In this document: positions 1-6,534 of the stretch, piece after piece
How positions within the stretch are numbered: position 1 is the first letter of the stretch
How the letters are laid out: the number at the start of each line of letters is the position of its first letter
Source: Bacteroidales bacterium
GTDB lineage: Bacteria; Bacteroidota; Bacteroidia; Bacteroidales; UBA4181
Direction of reading: 5' to 3'
DNA length: 7,989 bases
NCBI GenBank assembly: GCA_031264715.1
Contig: JAISDP010000322.1
Span: 1 to 7,989, forward strand
Made by a program: the position numbers and the translations under genes
The notes under the pieces: model-generated
What the model was told of the DNA's origin: nothing
The model's database searches: none
The model's input: only the letters and a program-made list of their open reading frames with translations

Positions 1-82
1 GCGCTATTTGACGGCACGTGGTAAACTTTGTATCCGCAAGTTGATGATTTGCCAAGCGTGTACCGGCAATAGTATGGTTCAT
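1..82 (-). CDS. 5' end of an unidentified leftward gene (partial)
   Basis: A possible start codon lies at 82-80 on the minus strand, and the frame stays open to the window edge. It gives 27 residues beginning MNHTIAGTRLANHQ, with no stop. The main support is the strong Bacteroidetes-type promoter directly upstream (boxes at 134-131 and 110-103), which would give a leader of about 15 bases, like most other leaders in this window. There is no Shine-Dalgarno sequence and no recognisable motif in so short a peptide. I do not recognise the family. A rival reading is the plus-strand frame open from base 2 to a TAA at 149-151, which could be the 3' end of a rightward gene. I prefer the minus strand because of the promoter, but only moderately. 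A noncoding transcript from the same promoter is also possible. Confidence 0.35.
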   Translation of the reverse strand, partial: MNHTIAGTRLANHQLADTKFTTCRQIA

Positions 83-102
83 AGCCTCGAATTTGATGGT
101 GA

Positions 103-134
103 CAAAAGTATGAAAAACATGACAAGTAATCAAA
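103..134 (-). promoter_or_regulatory. Leftward promoter, Bacteroidetes sigma-70 type
   Basis: Read on the minus strand, a TTTG -33 element (134-131) is followed after 20 bases by a perfect -7 box TACTTTTG (110-103). This matches the known Bacteroides consensus TTTG-N19-21-TAnnTTTG. Transcription would start near 97 and run toward base 1. It is back to back with the tsaB promoter, with about 20 bases between the two -33 elements. Confidence 0.65.
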
Positions 135-155
135 AATCGGAAATGGCTTAAAAAA

Positions 156-188
156 TTATGGCTACTCAATGAGATTGCAATATCTTTG
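156..188 (+). promoter_or_regulatory. tsaB promoter, Bacteroidetes sigma-70 type
   Basis: The -7 box TATCTTTG is at 181-188. A partial -33 element, TTATG, is at 156-160, with 20 bases between them. The expected transcription start is near 194, about 10 bases before the ATG at 205. The segment TATCTTTGCA is repeated exactly in the waaA promoter, suggesting both belong to the vegetative class. The box lies inside the reading frame that extends upstream to an ATG at 169, so that upstream ATG would not be in the mRNA. Confidence 0.65.
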
Positions 189-204
189 CAGTTTGCATCG
201 TACC

Positions 205-906
205 ATGTATCCACTCATTCTTCATATCGAAACCTCGGTTGAATTGTGTTCTGTTGCCCTGTCGCGCGGAAATCAGTGCATCGCAGTTAAAGAAAACTCC
301 GAAGGCCGAAATCATGCCACCATGTTGACCCCATTCATTGATTATTTATTAAACACAAACAATGTTTCTGTCGGCCAACTCGATGCCGTTGCCGTCAGTT
401 CGGGTCCGGGCTCTTACACCGGTTTGCGCATAGGACTGTCCACCGCCAAGGGGCTGTGTTATGGCGGCAATATCCCGCTCATTAGCGTTTCTACGCTACA
501 AGCCATGAGCATGGGGTTTACGCAGCAGCATGATGTTCCTGTATCCGCACTTTTATGTCCGATGATTGATGCCCGCCGAATGGAAGTGTATACAGCTTTG
601 TATGATAGGGATGGCGGACAAGTAGAAAAAGTTTCGGCTGAAATCATTACCGGGCAATCATTTGTGCAGCGCCTCAACAAGCATCAAATATATTTTTTTG
701 GTAATGGCGCTGCCAAATGCCGCACAACCATTACACATCCGAATGCCATTTTCCCGGAAGGCTTTGCTCATTCGTCCGGTTATATGGTACCGCTTGCCTT
801 GCAAGCATACAACAGGAAACGTTTTGAAGATGTAGCCTATTTCGAACCGTTCTATCTAAAAGACTTTATTGCAGGACCAAAGAAAGGAGTGAAGAACGAA
901 GATTAA
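205..906 (+). CDS. tsaB: tRNA t6A biosynthesis protein TsaB (YeaZ family)
   Basis: TsaB is the noncatalytic partner that binds TsaD and, with TsaE and TsaC, forms N6-threonylcarbamoyladenosine at position 37 of ANN-decoding tRNAs in the cytoplasm. The 233-residue product is normal for the family. It has the ASKHA-type N-terminal strand with IETS (residues 8-11), the NHATML segment (36-41), the family signature GPGSYTGLRIG (67-77) and DARRMEVY (122-129). I chose the ATG at 205 rather than the in-frame one at 169. The protein then begins MYPLILHIETS, as TsaB proteins do, and the -7 box at 181-188 would otherwise lie inside the gene. The gene has its own promoter and no overlapping partner. No terminator is obvious before the waaA promoter, so some read-through into waaA is likely. 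Confidence 0.95.
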   Translation: MYPLILHIETSVELCSVALSRGNQCIAVKENSEGRNHATMLTPFIDYLLNTNNVSVGQLDAVAVSSGPGSYTGLRIGLSTAKGLCYGGNIPLISVSTLQAMSMGFTQQHDVPVSALLCPMIDARRMEVYTALYDRDGGQVEKVSAEIITGQSFVQRLNKHQIYFFGNGAAKCRTTITHPNAIFPEGFAHSSGYMVPLALQAYNRKRFEDVAYFEPFYLKDFIAGPKKGVKNED

Positions 907-913
907 TTTATTC

Positions 914-947
914 TTTGCGGTTTTGAACATAAAAGGCTATATCTTTG
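914..947 (+). promoter_or_regulatory. waaA promoter, Bacteroidetes sigma-70 type
   Basis: A perfect -7 box TATCTTTG lies at 940-947, in the same local context (TATCTTTGCA) as the tsaB promoter. The best-spaced -33 candidate is TTTG at 914-917 with 22 intervening bases. Another TTTG at 922-925 is too close, at 14. Transcription should begin near 953, leaving an unusually long leader of about 100 bases before waaA. No nearer -7 box was found. Confidence 0.6.
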
Positions 948-954
948 CAATTTT

Positions 955-1027
955 AACCTGTATGATTCATACTCTGATATGTCGCCGGGTTGAAAAACAC
1001 AGGTTAGGACAAAACCGGGATTGTCCT
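955..1027 (+). promoter_or_regulatory. Foldable 5' leader of waaA
   Basis: The leader contains two adjoining inverted repeats. AACCTGT (955-961) pairs with ACAGGTT (999-1005). AGGACAA (1006-1012) pairs with TTGTCCT (1021-1027) around an 8-base loop, directly abutting the first stem. A third palindrome, GTATGA-T-TCATAC (960-972), shares two bases with the first stem, so those two cannot both form. No U-run follows the second hairpin, so it does not look like a terminator. The segment could be a regulatory leader or a DNA operator near the start site. I recognise no known riboswitch. Confidence 0.35.
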
Positions 1028-1056
1028 GTAATTAGGTCATTATAACTGTTTCCATC

Positions 1057-2280
1057 ATGTATACGCTCATTATTCACATATTATCGTTATTGGTACGCCT
1101 GGCAGCCCGTTTGGGAAATGAGAAAGCCAAAAAGTTGTCCATAGGGCAAAAACAGGTTTGGGAACAAATGAAATCCAAGCTACAATCCGGGGAACAACGG
1201 ATATGGATACATTGCGCATCAGTTGGCGAGTTTGAACAGGGGCGGCCATTAATAGAAGCTATCCGCGCTAACTACCCGCAATTTAAGATCGTAGCTACAT
1301 ATTTTTCCCCGTCGGGTTATGAACTCCGGAAGAATTTCCCGGAAACGGATTATGCCTTTTATCTTCCCTTTGATACCGCTCGTAATGCCAGGCGTTTTAT
1401 CGATCTGGTCGATCCCCGGAAAATATATTTTGTCAAATACGAACTCTGGTATCATTACCTGAAAACGATTCGTCGTCGGCACATCCCATTTTACTTGGTT
1501 TCTGCAAATTTCCGTCCGGGACAGTTTTTTTTCAAATGGTATGGCAGTTGGTATCGTCCGGCATTGAAGGCATTTACCCGTTTCTTCGTCCAGAATGAAC
1601 AATCCCGAGACCTGCTGGCACAGATCGGGTTTACCAATGCGACCGTTACCGGCGATACCCGTTTCGACCGTGTTTGCAGCATTGCCGACCAGGCACGCAG
1701 CATACCCGCAGTGGAACATTTCGTGCAAGGGAAGCATTGTATAGTAGCCGGCAGCACATGGCCGCCCGATGAGGAAATCATTGTTCGATACATCCATACG
1801 GAAAATCGTGACCTGAAATGGATTATTGCTCCACACGAATTGCATGACAATCAGATTGACAACCTGGTCAAATCCGTTCATGTCAAAGCAATCAGGTATT
1901 CGAACCTGTCGGCGGCGGATCCTTCCGAGTACCATGTACTTGTGATCGATAATATCGGGATGTTGTCGTCGTTGTACCGGTATGGTGCAGTGGCATATAT
2001 TGGCGGCGGTTTCGGCAAGGGGATACATAATACGCTCGAAGCAGCAGTTTACGGTATCCCGGTTTTTTTCGGACCGGTACACAGGAAATTTCAGGAAGCG
2101 GTTGACCTGGCAACACGAGGCGCCGCTTTTCCTATCAACGATTACTCCGAATTTGCCGGGCAACTTAACGATCTGTTGGATCACCCGGACAAACTGCATC
2201 AGGCCGGCAGCACTGCAGGCGCTTTTGTGGCATCGGGGAGGGGCGCTACCGAAAAGGTGATGCGCGAAAGTTTCTCTTGA
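1057..2280 (+). CDS. waaA: 3-deoxy-D-manno-octulosonic acid (Kdo) transferase
   Basis: WaaA (KdtA) transfers Kdo from CMP-Kdo to the lipid A precursor at the cytoplasmic face of the inner membrane, the first step of the LPS core. The 407-residue product has the expected GT30 order. A hydrophobic N-terminal anchor (about residues 1-18) is followed by HCASVGE (52-58), whose Glu58 matches the family's catalytic base. KYELW (127-131) follows, with the second conserved Glu at 129, then GDTRFDR (199-205), AGSTWPPDEE (231-240), APHE (258-261) and the nucleotide-sugar signature GGGFGKGIHNTLEAA with PVFFGP (316-340). It is complete, with no frameshift. Whether it adds one Kdo or two cannot be read from the sequence. 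It has its own promoter and long leader, and converges on the lipoprotein gene at 2386-3486. Confidence 0.95.
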   Translation: MYTLIIHILSLLVRLAARLGNEKAKKLSIGQKQVWEQMKSKLQSGEQRIWIHCASVGEFEQGRPLIEAIRANYPQFKIVATYFSPSGYELRKNFPETDYAFYLPFDTARNARRFIDLVDPRKIYFVKYELWYHYLKTIRRRHIPFYLVSANFRPGQFFFKWYGSWYRPALKAFTRFFVQNEQSRDLLAQIGFTNATVTGDTRFDRVCSIADQARSIPAVEHFVQGKHCIVAGSTWPPDEEIIVRYIHTENRDLKWIIAPHELHDNQIDNLVKSVHVKAIRYSNLSAADPSEYHVLVIDNIGMLSSLYRYGAVAYIGGGFGKGIHNTLEAAVYGIPVFFGPVHRKFQEAVDLATRGAAFPINDYSEFAGQLNDLLDHPDKLHQAGSTAGAFVASGRGATEKVMRESFS

Positions 2281-2290
2281 GTACAGTTGA

Positions 2291-2313
2291 TGTAGCGGAA
2301 CGCTGCAGGTTTT
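2291..2313 (+). terminator. Weak candidate terminator after waaA
   Basis: A 7-base-pair hairpin (TGTAGCG 2291-2297, GAA loop, CGCTGCA 2301-2307, including one G-U pair) lies 11 bases after the waaA stop. It is followed by a short T-run (TTTT, 2310-2313). It is the only hairpin with a T-tract I see in this 105-base convergent gap. The tract is short, so termination may be partial. Confidence 0.35.
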
Positions 2314-2385
2314 GCAAAATCGTAAAGACTTCATGTAATTGATCTGCCAAGAAACGGCATAAAGCGCGACAGGTCAAGAGAAGCA

Positions 2386-3486
2386 TTATTCCACAATCAA
2401 CTCATACGATACCCTGATGAATCGCGGGCGATAGTCCGATACTTTAAGCGTAGGCTGATGCGTATTAAGGCAATAACTCACCAGAAGCATCTCGTCCCTG
2501 TCATATTGCGGATGCGCCATAGCGTTGTAAGCGAACAGGTTCTTGTCATGTACCGGTTCGGGGGTGGAATAGATCTTCTTTTTGTTGTACCAGGGTCCGG
2601 TTGGGCTGTCGGCAACGAAGGTATAAATGTCGTTAGCGCCGATACCCTTTTCCTGAGTCAGCAGGATGTATTTCCGCTTGTACTTGAAAATGCTGAACTG
2701 CGAACTGACCGGTACATCAACACCTTCCAGCGGAGCAGTTTTCGAAGGGTCGGAAGTCCAAGCCGTACCGTCGAAATATTCCCAGTCCTGCAAGCGGTTG
2801 CCGGCCAAGCGTGCACGTCCGGCGTGAAGAGTAGCTGCGAAACCGTCGGACAGGTTGCCGTAGAAATAGTAATACCCTTGGTACTCATGCAGTCCATAAC
2901 CGTAAGCTACCTGGTTTATCGGGTACGAATCCATTTCCTGCCGGTCGATGATTTTAAAGCCGGGATATGACAGTCTGAAATAGGCAACAGCGCGACAATG
3001 AAAATCCCACATGCCACCTTCGCCAAATACAATATTAGATGTAAACAAGTGTAAAACGCCGTCCTTGAGAAACCCGTGATGCGGCCAGTAAACGGCATGG
3101 CGCCCGTCCACCGGTTCGCCGGCGATTACCGGGAGCGGGTTCCCGGGTGTTCCGCCACAAATGGTACGGGCGCTATCACCGTCAAGCAACACAAATACAT
3201 TTCCCAAAACCATACGCGATAATGAATCCCGGATGTCTCCGCCTTTTGATTCACCTATAAACGAGTCGCCCCAAAGCCAGAGGCTCTTATTTTTGCCGAC
3301 AACTATGGATATAACGCCATCAGCGCTAATAAGGACATCTTTTCCGACAGGGAATAACCGCTTTCCCATGAGGGTATCGGGAACTGCTTCATTGCTGGAA
3401 TTGCCGGTTGCACCGCCATGGCACGAGGCCGGCAATACGGCAATGATAACCGACAGGTATGATAATATTCTTTTCAATCTTTTCAT
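2386..3486 (-). CDS. Lipoprotein with beta-propeller glycosidase-like sequence, function unknown
   Basis: This 366-residue protein starts with a lipoprotein signal peptide. Residues 1-6 are basic, 7-19 hydrophobic, and LPASC places the lipidated cysteine at residue 22. The bases after the cysteine (HGGATG) lack the acidic patch that exports Bacteroidetes lipoproteins to the cell surface, so a periplasm-facing anchor is more likely. The mature part is rich in aromatic beta-strand repeats: SADGVISI followed by SLWLWGDSFIGE (54-79), a YYYFYGNLSDG strand (205-215), DSPTGPW (293-299), and FAYNAMAHPQ followed by LLVSYCLN (318-341). Such GDS, GPW and AHP/SY patterns are typical of five-bladed beta-propeller hydrolases, including GH43-like and DUF4185/DUF5005-type proteins. 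The family assignment is my inference and no catalytic residue can be assigned. It lies downstream of the GH78 gene with no promoter of its own visible in the 81-base gap, so it is probably expressed by read-through past the hairpin at 3531-3564. Confidence 0.85.
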   Translation of the reverse strand: MKRLKRILSYLSVIIAVLPASCHGGATGNSSNEAVPDTLMGKRLFPVGKDVLISADGVISIVVGKNKSLWLWGDSFIGESKGGDIRDSLSRMVLGNVFVLLDGDSARTICGGTPGNPLPVIAGEPVDGRHAVYWPHHGFLKDGVLHLFTSNIVFGEGGMWDFHCRAVAYFRLSYPGFKIIDRQEMDSYPINQVAYGYGLHEYQGYYYFYGNLSDGFAATLHAGRARLAGNRLQDWEYFDGTAWTSDPSKTAPLEGVDVPVSSQFSIFKYKRKYILLTQEKGIGANDIYTFVADSPTGPWYNKKKIYSTPEPVHDKNLFAYNAMAHPQYDRDEMLLVSYCLNTHQPTLKVSDYRPRFIRVSYELIVE

Positions 3487-3530
3487 AATAATTTAATTAC
3501 TCGCAACAAATGCTCATTCCCGGTGAAAGG

Positions 3531-3564
3531 AAATCCCCGGAAGCTTTAAAACTTCCGGGGATTT
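3531..3564 (-). terminator. Strong intrinsic terminator or attenuator after the GH78 gene
   Basis: A perfect 13-base inverted repeat (AAATCCCCGGAAG at 3531-3543, its complement at 3552-3564) with an 8-base loop begins 4 bases past the GH78 stop codon. Read leftward, the GC-rich stem ends in a T-rich side, with further pyrimidines (CCTTTC) after it, as in a Rho-independent terminator. It separates the GH78 gene from the lipoprotein gene on the same strand. Confidence 0.8.
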
Positions 3565-3567
3565 AGA

Positions 3568-6321
3568 CTATTTCGTCGACAGGAAACTGTAATTTCCAGA
3601 CCCTATCCGGTACACGGCATATTCGCCTTCCATCTTCACAAACTTTACACCTTTGGCCGACGATGCTTTAAGCCCGCCTTCCGTTACCTGCGCTTTGTCT
3701 GTTGCCGGAATGTAAACCGTAGCGGTGGTATTGCCGGGTACGGTGATCTCCCACAGGAACGTATTGCCGTCTTTGCGCCAGTTGCTCTTGATGATCCCGT
3801 GTACCGAGTGGTACGATGCACTTACATGATCCAGGCCTGCAACCGGGTAGGGATGCATCACGATCTTTTCGAAACCGGTGCTGCCCGGTGCGTTTTGGAT
3901 GCCTGCGAGATATTCGTAGAACCATACGATGAGGTCTCCCAAAAGCATCACGTGGTTGTGCGAGTTCATGCCCGGGTCGGCGGTATTGCCGTTCCAGAGC
4001 TCCCAGATAGTGGTTGCTTCGTGTTCGATCATGAAGCCCCAGCTCGGGTAATCGCGGTTGGTAGCGATGCGAAAAGCAAGGTCGGCGCGTCCGCGGTCCG
4101 ATAATCCGCGCATCAGCCATTGGATACCCACTAATCCGGTGCTCACGTGGCCATTAAAATCCTTTTCGGTCTTGTCCACAATGTTATTGAATACCTTGTC
4201 GGCATAACCATCGGGTACCATACCGTAGCAGAGCGACAAAAGGTTGGCTGTAACGGTATTATTACTGTATTGCGCCGTTTCCTTGTTGAAGAATTTCTCG
4301 TTGTAGGCATTTTTCACGGTTTGGGCTTCGGTAGCAAATGCCGTAACATCACCGGGCTTGTTAAGCAGGGTGGCAAACCGTTCGAGCAGGAACAACATGC
4401 GGTAATAGAAAGTTGTTCCGAGCACGGCCGCATCGGTTTTGCGTGCAGGGTCTTTCGAGTGGATCAGTTCGGGTAATTCGGGCGGCATACACCAGTCGCC
4501 ATAGGTATCCTTGGTCATGATGTCGTCCTTCATGTATTTCTCGCGCATGTAGCTCATCCACTTTTTCATTGAATCATAATGCTTCACAATCGGTTCCTTG
4601 TTGCCGTATTGTTCGTAAAGCATGTTGGCAATGATGAGATAGGCGCCCGGCCAGGTCATATTGTCGCTGTAAATGCTCCAGAAGTTGGGCGCCACATCGG
4701 GAATGCTGCCGTCTTCCCGTTGTGCCTGGGCAATATCGTCGAGCCATTTAGCATACAGATTGCCATTGTTGAAGATGAAGCTTTCGCCATGCGAACCGAC
4801 GGCGCGGTCGCCCAGCCAACCCATACGTTCGTCGCGTTGCGGGCAGTCGGTAGGCATACCGCGATAATTGCCCCGGATGCCCCAGTATGCATTTTTGTAG
4901 ATTTGGTTGATGGTTTGGTCCGATGTTTCGAACTGCCCGGTAACTTCCATCTCATCATACACTACCTTCCCTTCGAAATCGTTAACGGTAGGCGTTCCGG
5001 GATAACCGGTGATTTCAACGAAGCGGAATCCGTGGTAGATGAATGAAGGCTCAAACAGTTCTGTGCCGGAGCCTTTCAGCGTATATTGGTCGGTAACCAA
5101 TGCGCCGCGTATATTGGCAAGGTACAAAGTACCATCGTCCTGCAACACTTCGGCAAAACGCAATTTCACCTTGTCGCCGGCTTTTCCGTTGACTTTCATG
5201 GTTACCCAACCTACCATATTTTGTCCCATGTCGAGGATGTACATGCCGGGTTTGGGTTGCGAGATACCCACCGGACGGATGGTTTCCATCACTTTGATGT
5301 TACGGTTGATCTGCGCTTCGAGTTTTCCTTCGGGCGCTTGAACCGCTTCGGCCTGCATCCACTTGCTATCGTCGAATCCTGTTACATTCCAGCCCGGCAT
5401 TTCCCTGGTAGCGTCATACTCTTCGCCATCGAATTCATTATTGGCACGGATGGGCCCGTCGGCGGTTACCTTCCACGAATCGTCGCTCACCACGGTTTGT
5501 TTGCTGCCGTCGGCATAGGTCAGTTCCAGTTGCAGGATCATTTTCGGAAAGCCAAACCCGCGGATAAACAGATTTTTGGGATCATAGCGCATGGTGAAGA
5601 ATCGCCCGTTGCCCAGGGTTGTGGCGATCGCATTTTTACCCTGTATCAATTCACCGGTAACATCAAAGGTATTATACCTTACTGACTTGGAATAGTCGGT
5701 AGGCGTTGGGGCAAGTTCATGGTCGCCTATTCTCTTCCCGTTGATATAGAGTTTGTACAATCCCAGCCCGCTCACATACACTGTGGCTTTTACCGGTTTT
5801 TGTGCAGCGTCGAATTCTTTACGGAAATAACGGGCTGCCAGGCGCGTGTTACGCTGATCCACCGCATCGCTTTTGAAACTTTTGTCCAATCCGGTCCATT
5901 TGGCTTGCCATTCGGACGGATCCAGCAATCCCATGCTCCATGAGGCCGGCTGACTCCAGTCCGAACTTCCCCGGTTGGCGGTCACCTTCACTTTCCAATA
6001 ACAAACAGTGCGGCTTTCAAGTTTTTTTCCGCCATAGGGTACGTTTGCCGAAGCATTGGATTTCACGGTTTGCGAATCCCACAAGTCGCCTTCACCGGCA
6101 TTAAGCTTTTCGAGCGACGAGGCCACCAGCACCCGGTAAGCTGTTTGCTGTATACCGCGTTCGTCGCCGGTGATCTCCCACGAAAGACAGGGTGCGGCGT
6201 TATCGATTCCCTGTGGATCGGTTAGCAGTTCGCAACGGAGATCGGCTACGTGTATGACAGACTGCTCACTGCAAGCCGCCGCCAAGAACATTATGCAAAA
6301 AATAAGACACACATTTTTCAT
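3568..6321 (-). CDS. GH78 alpha-L-rhamnosidase, lipoprotein
   Basis: The enzyme hydrolyses terminal alpha-L-rhamnose from glycosides or polysaccharides by an inverting mechanism. The product is 917 residues, normal for multidomain GH78. From the N-terminus it has a lipoprotein signal (LAAAC, cysteine at residue 17), an Ig-like domain (about 27-130), the Bac_rhamnosid_N carbohydrate-binding-like domain (about 170-330), a beta-domain (about 340-460), the (alpha/alpha)6 catalytic barrel (about 465-810) and a C-terminal beta-domain (about 820-917). The barrel has DCPQRDERMGWLGD (492-505), whose DER glutamate at 498 matches the family's general acid, and ATTIWE, whose final Glu774 matches the general base. 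NSHNH (786-790) is also typical. I chose the ATG at 6321 over an in-frame ATG at 6381 because it starts exactly at the signal peptide (MKNVCLIFC). Substrate cannot be read from sequence. The gene is divergent from the Tat-exported isomerase-like gene and shares a candidate LacI-type operator with it. Confidence 0.95.
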   Translation of the reverse strand: MKNVCLIFCIMFLAAACSEQSVIHVADLRCELLTDPQGIDNAAPCLSWEITGDERGIQQTAYRVLVASSLEKLNAGEGDLWDSQTVKSNASANVPYGGKKLESRTVCYWKVKVTANRGSSDWSQPASWSMGLLDPSEWQAKWTGLDKSFKSDAVDQRNTRLAARYFRKEFDAAQKPVKATVYVSGLGLYKLYINGKRIGDHELAPTPTDYSKSVRYNTFDVTGELIQGKNAIATTLGNGRFFTMRYDPKNLFIRGFGFPKMILQLELTYADGSKQTVVSDDSWKVTADGPIRANNEFDGEEYDATREMPGWNVTGFDDSKWMQAEAVQAPEGKLEAQINRNIKVMETIRPVGISQPKPGMYILDMGQNMVGWVTMKVNGKAGDKVKLRFAEVLQDDGTLYLANIRGALVTDQYTLKGSGTELFEPSFIYHGFRFVEITGYPGTPTVNDFEGKVVYDEMEVTGQFETSDQTINQIYKNAYWGIRGNYRGMPTDCPQRDERMGWLGDRAVGSHGESFIFNNGNLYAKWLDDIAQAQREDGSIPDVAPNFWSIYSDNMTWPGAYLIIANMLYEQYGNKEPIVKHYDSMKKWMSYMREKYMKDDIMTKDTYGDWCMPPELPELIHSKDPARKTDAAVLGTTFYYRMLFLLERFATLLNKPGDVTAFATEAQTVKNAYNEKFFNKETAQYSNNTVTANLLSLCYGMVPDGYADKVFNNIVDKTEKDFNGHVSTGLVGIQWLMRGLSDRGRADLAFRIATNRDYPSWGFMIEHEATTIWELWNGNTADPGMNSHNHVMLLGDLIVWFYEYLAGIQNAPGSTGFEKIVMHPYPVAGLDHVSASYHSVHGIIKSNWRKDGNTFLWEITVPGNTTATVYIPATDKAQVTEGGLKASSAKGVKFVKMEGEYAVYRIGSGNYSFLSTK

Positions 6322-6378
6322 GACTATGATTTTAATATTTATTAAAGTATGGCAATTGATTAATAGATAAATATGTGA

Positions 6379-6413
6379 CAAAGAAAATAAAAATAACCGG
6401 GTGATTTACACAG
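6379..6413 (-). promoter_or_regulatory. Possible promoter of the GH78 gene
   Basis: On the minus strand TTTCTTTG (6386-6379) differs by one base from the strong box TATCTTTG. A TGTG (6412-6409) lies 22 bases upstream as a poor -33 element. Transcription would start near 6373, giving a leader of about 50 bases. The match is weak, as might be expected of a regulated promoter, and I see no better one in the gap. Confidence 0.25.
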
Positions 6414-6426
6414 AATCATAAAGATT

Positions 6427-6448
6427 TTTACGCAATCGGTTGCGTAAA
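6427..6448. promoter_or_regulatory. Candidate LacI/PurR-family operator
   Basis: A perfect inverted repeat with 9-base arms (TTTACGCAA, 6427-6435; TTGCGTAAA, 6440-6448) surrounds the 4-base centre TCGG. The 16-base core ACGCAATCGGTTGCGT (6430-6445) matches the layout of LacI-family operators: dyad arms around a central CG, and arms identical to those of the E. coli PurR box (ACGCAA and TTGCGT). It lies between the divergent GH78 and isomerase-like genes, 114 bases from the nearer end of the operator to the GH78 hook-side A/T-rich leader and about 87 bases to the isomerase start. A sugar-responsive LacI-type regulator is more plausible here than a purine repressor. The partial outer repeat AAGATTTTTAC (6421-6431) and a GTAAAAAAATCTT copy (6450-6462) enclose part of it. 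Confidence 0.7.
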
Positions 6449-6502
6449 TGTAAAAAAATCTTAAAAAAGATGCAGAAGTGATATTGATTGGAGAAAAAAC
6501 CG

Positions 6503-6510
6503 TAGATTTG
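6503..6510 (+). promoter_or_regulatory. -7 box of the isomerase-like gene
   Basis: TAGATTTG fits TAnnTTTG exactly. It places the transcription start near 6516, about 19 bases before the ATG at 6535, like most leaders in this window. No well-spaced -33 element is present: the nearest TTG, at 6484-6486, is only 16 bases upstream. This suggests a promoter that needs help or is weak. It also rules out the in-frame upstream ATG at 6478 as the start. Confidence 0.5.
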
Positions 6511-6534
6511 GTGTTTCAAAAATTAAAGATTGAT

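Noticed and set aside
2..151. Plus-strand frame open from the window edge to TAA at 149-151
   Set aside because: It could be the end of a rightward gene, but the peptide (ending KNMTSNQKSEMA) shows no family motif and a strong leftward promoter lies within it. Kept only as an alternative.
1249..2334. 361-codon leftward reading frame opposite waaA
   Set aside because: It is a shadow of the well-conserved waaA gene. Its protein is cysteine-rich with no recognisable domain.
6322..6381. Upstream in-frame ATG at 6381 for the GH78 gene
   Set aside because: It would add 20 residues ahead of an intact lipoprotein signal peptide that starts at 6321, and the added sequence overlaps the best promoter candidate.
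6430..6445. Reading the palindrome as a true purine repressor (PurR) site
   Set aside because: The arms match the E. coli PurR box, but the flanking genes are for carbohydrates and PurR of that type is not expected in Bacteroidota; a sugar-responsive LacI relative is more plausible.
6478..6534. Upstream in-frame ATG at 6478 for the isomerase-like gene
   Set aside because: The -7 box at 6503-6510 lies inside this extension, and the Tat signal begins exactly at the ATG at 6535.
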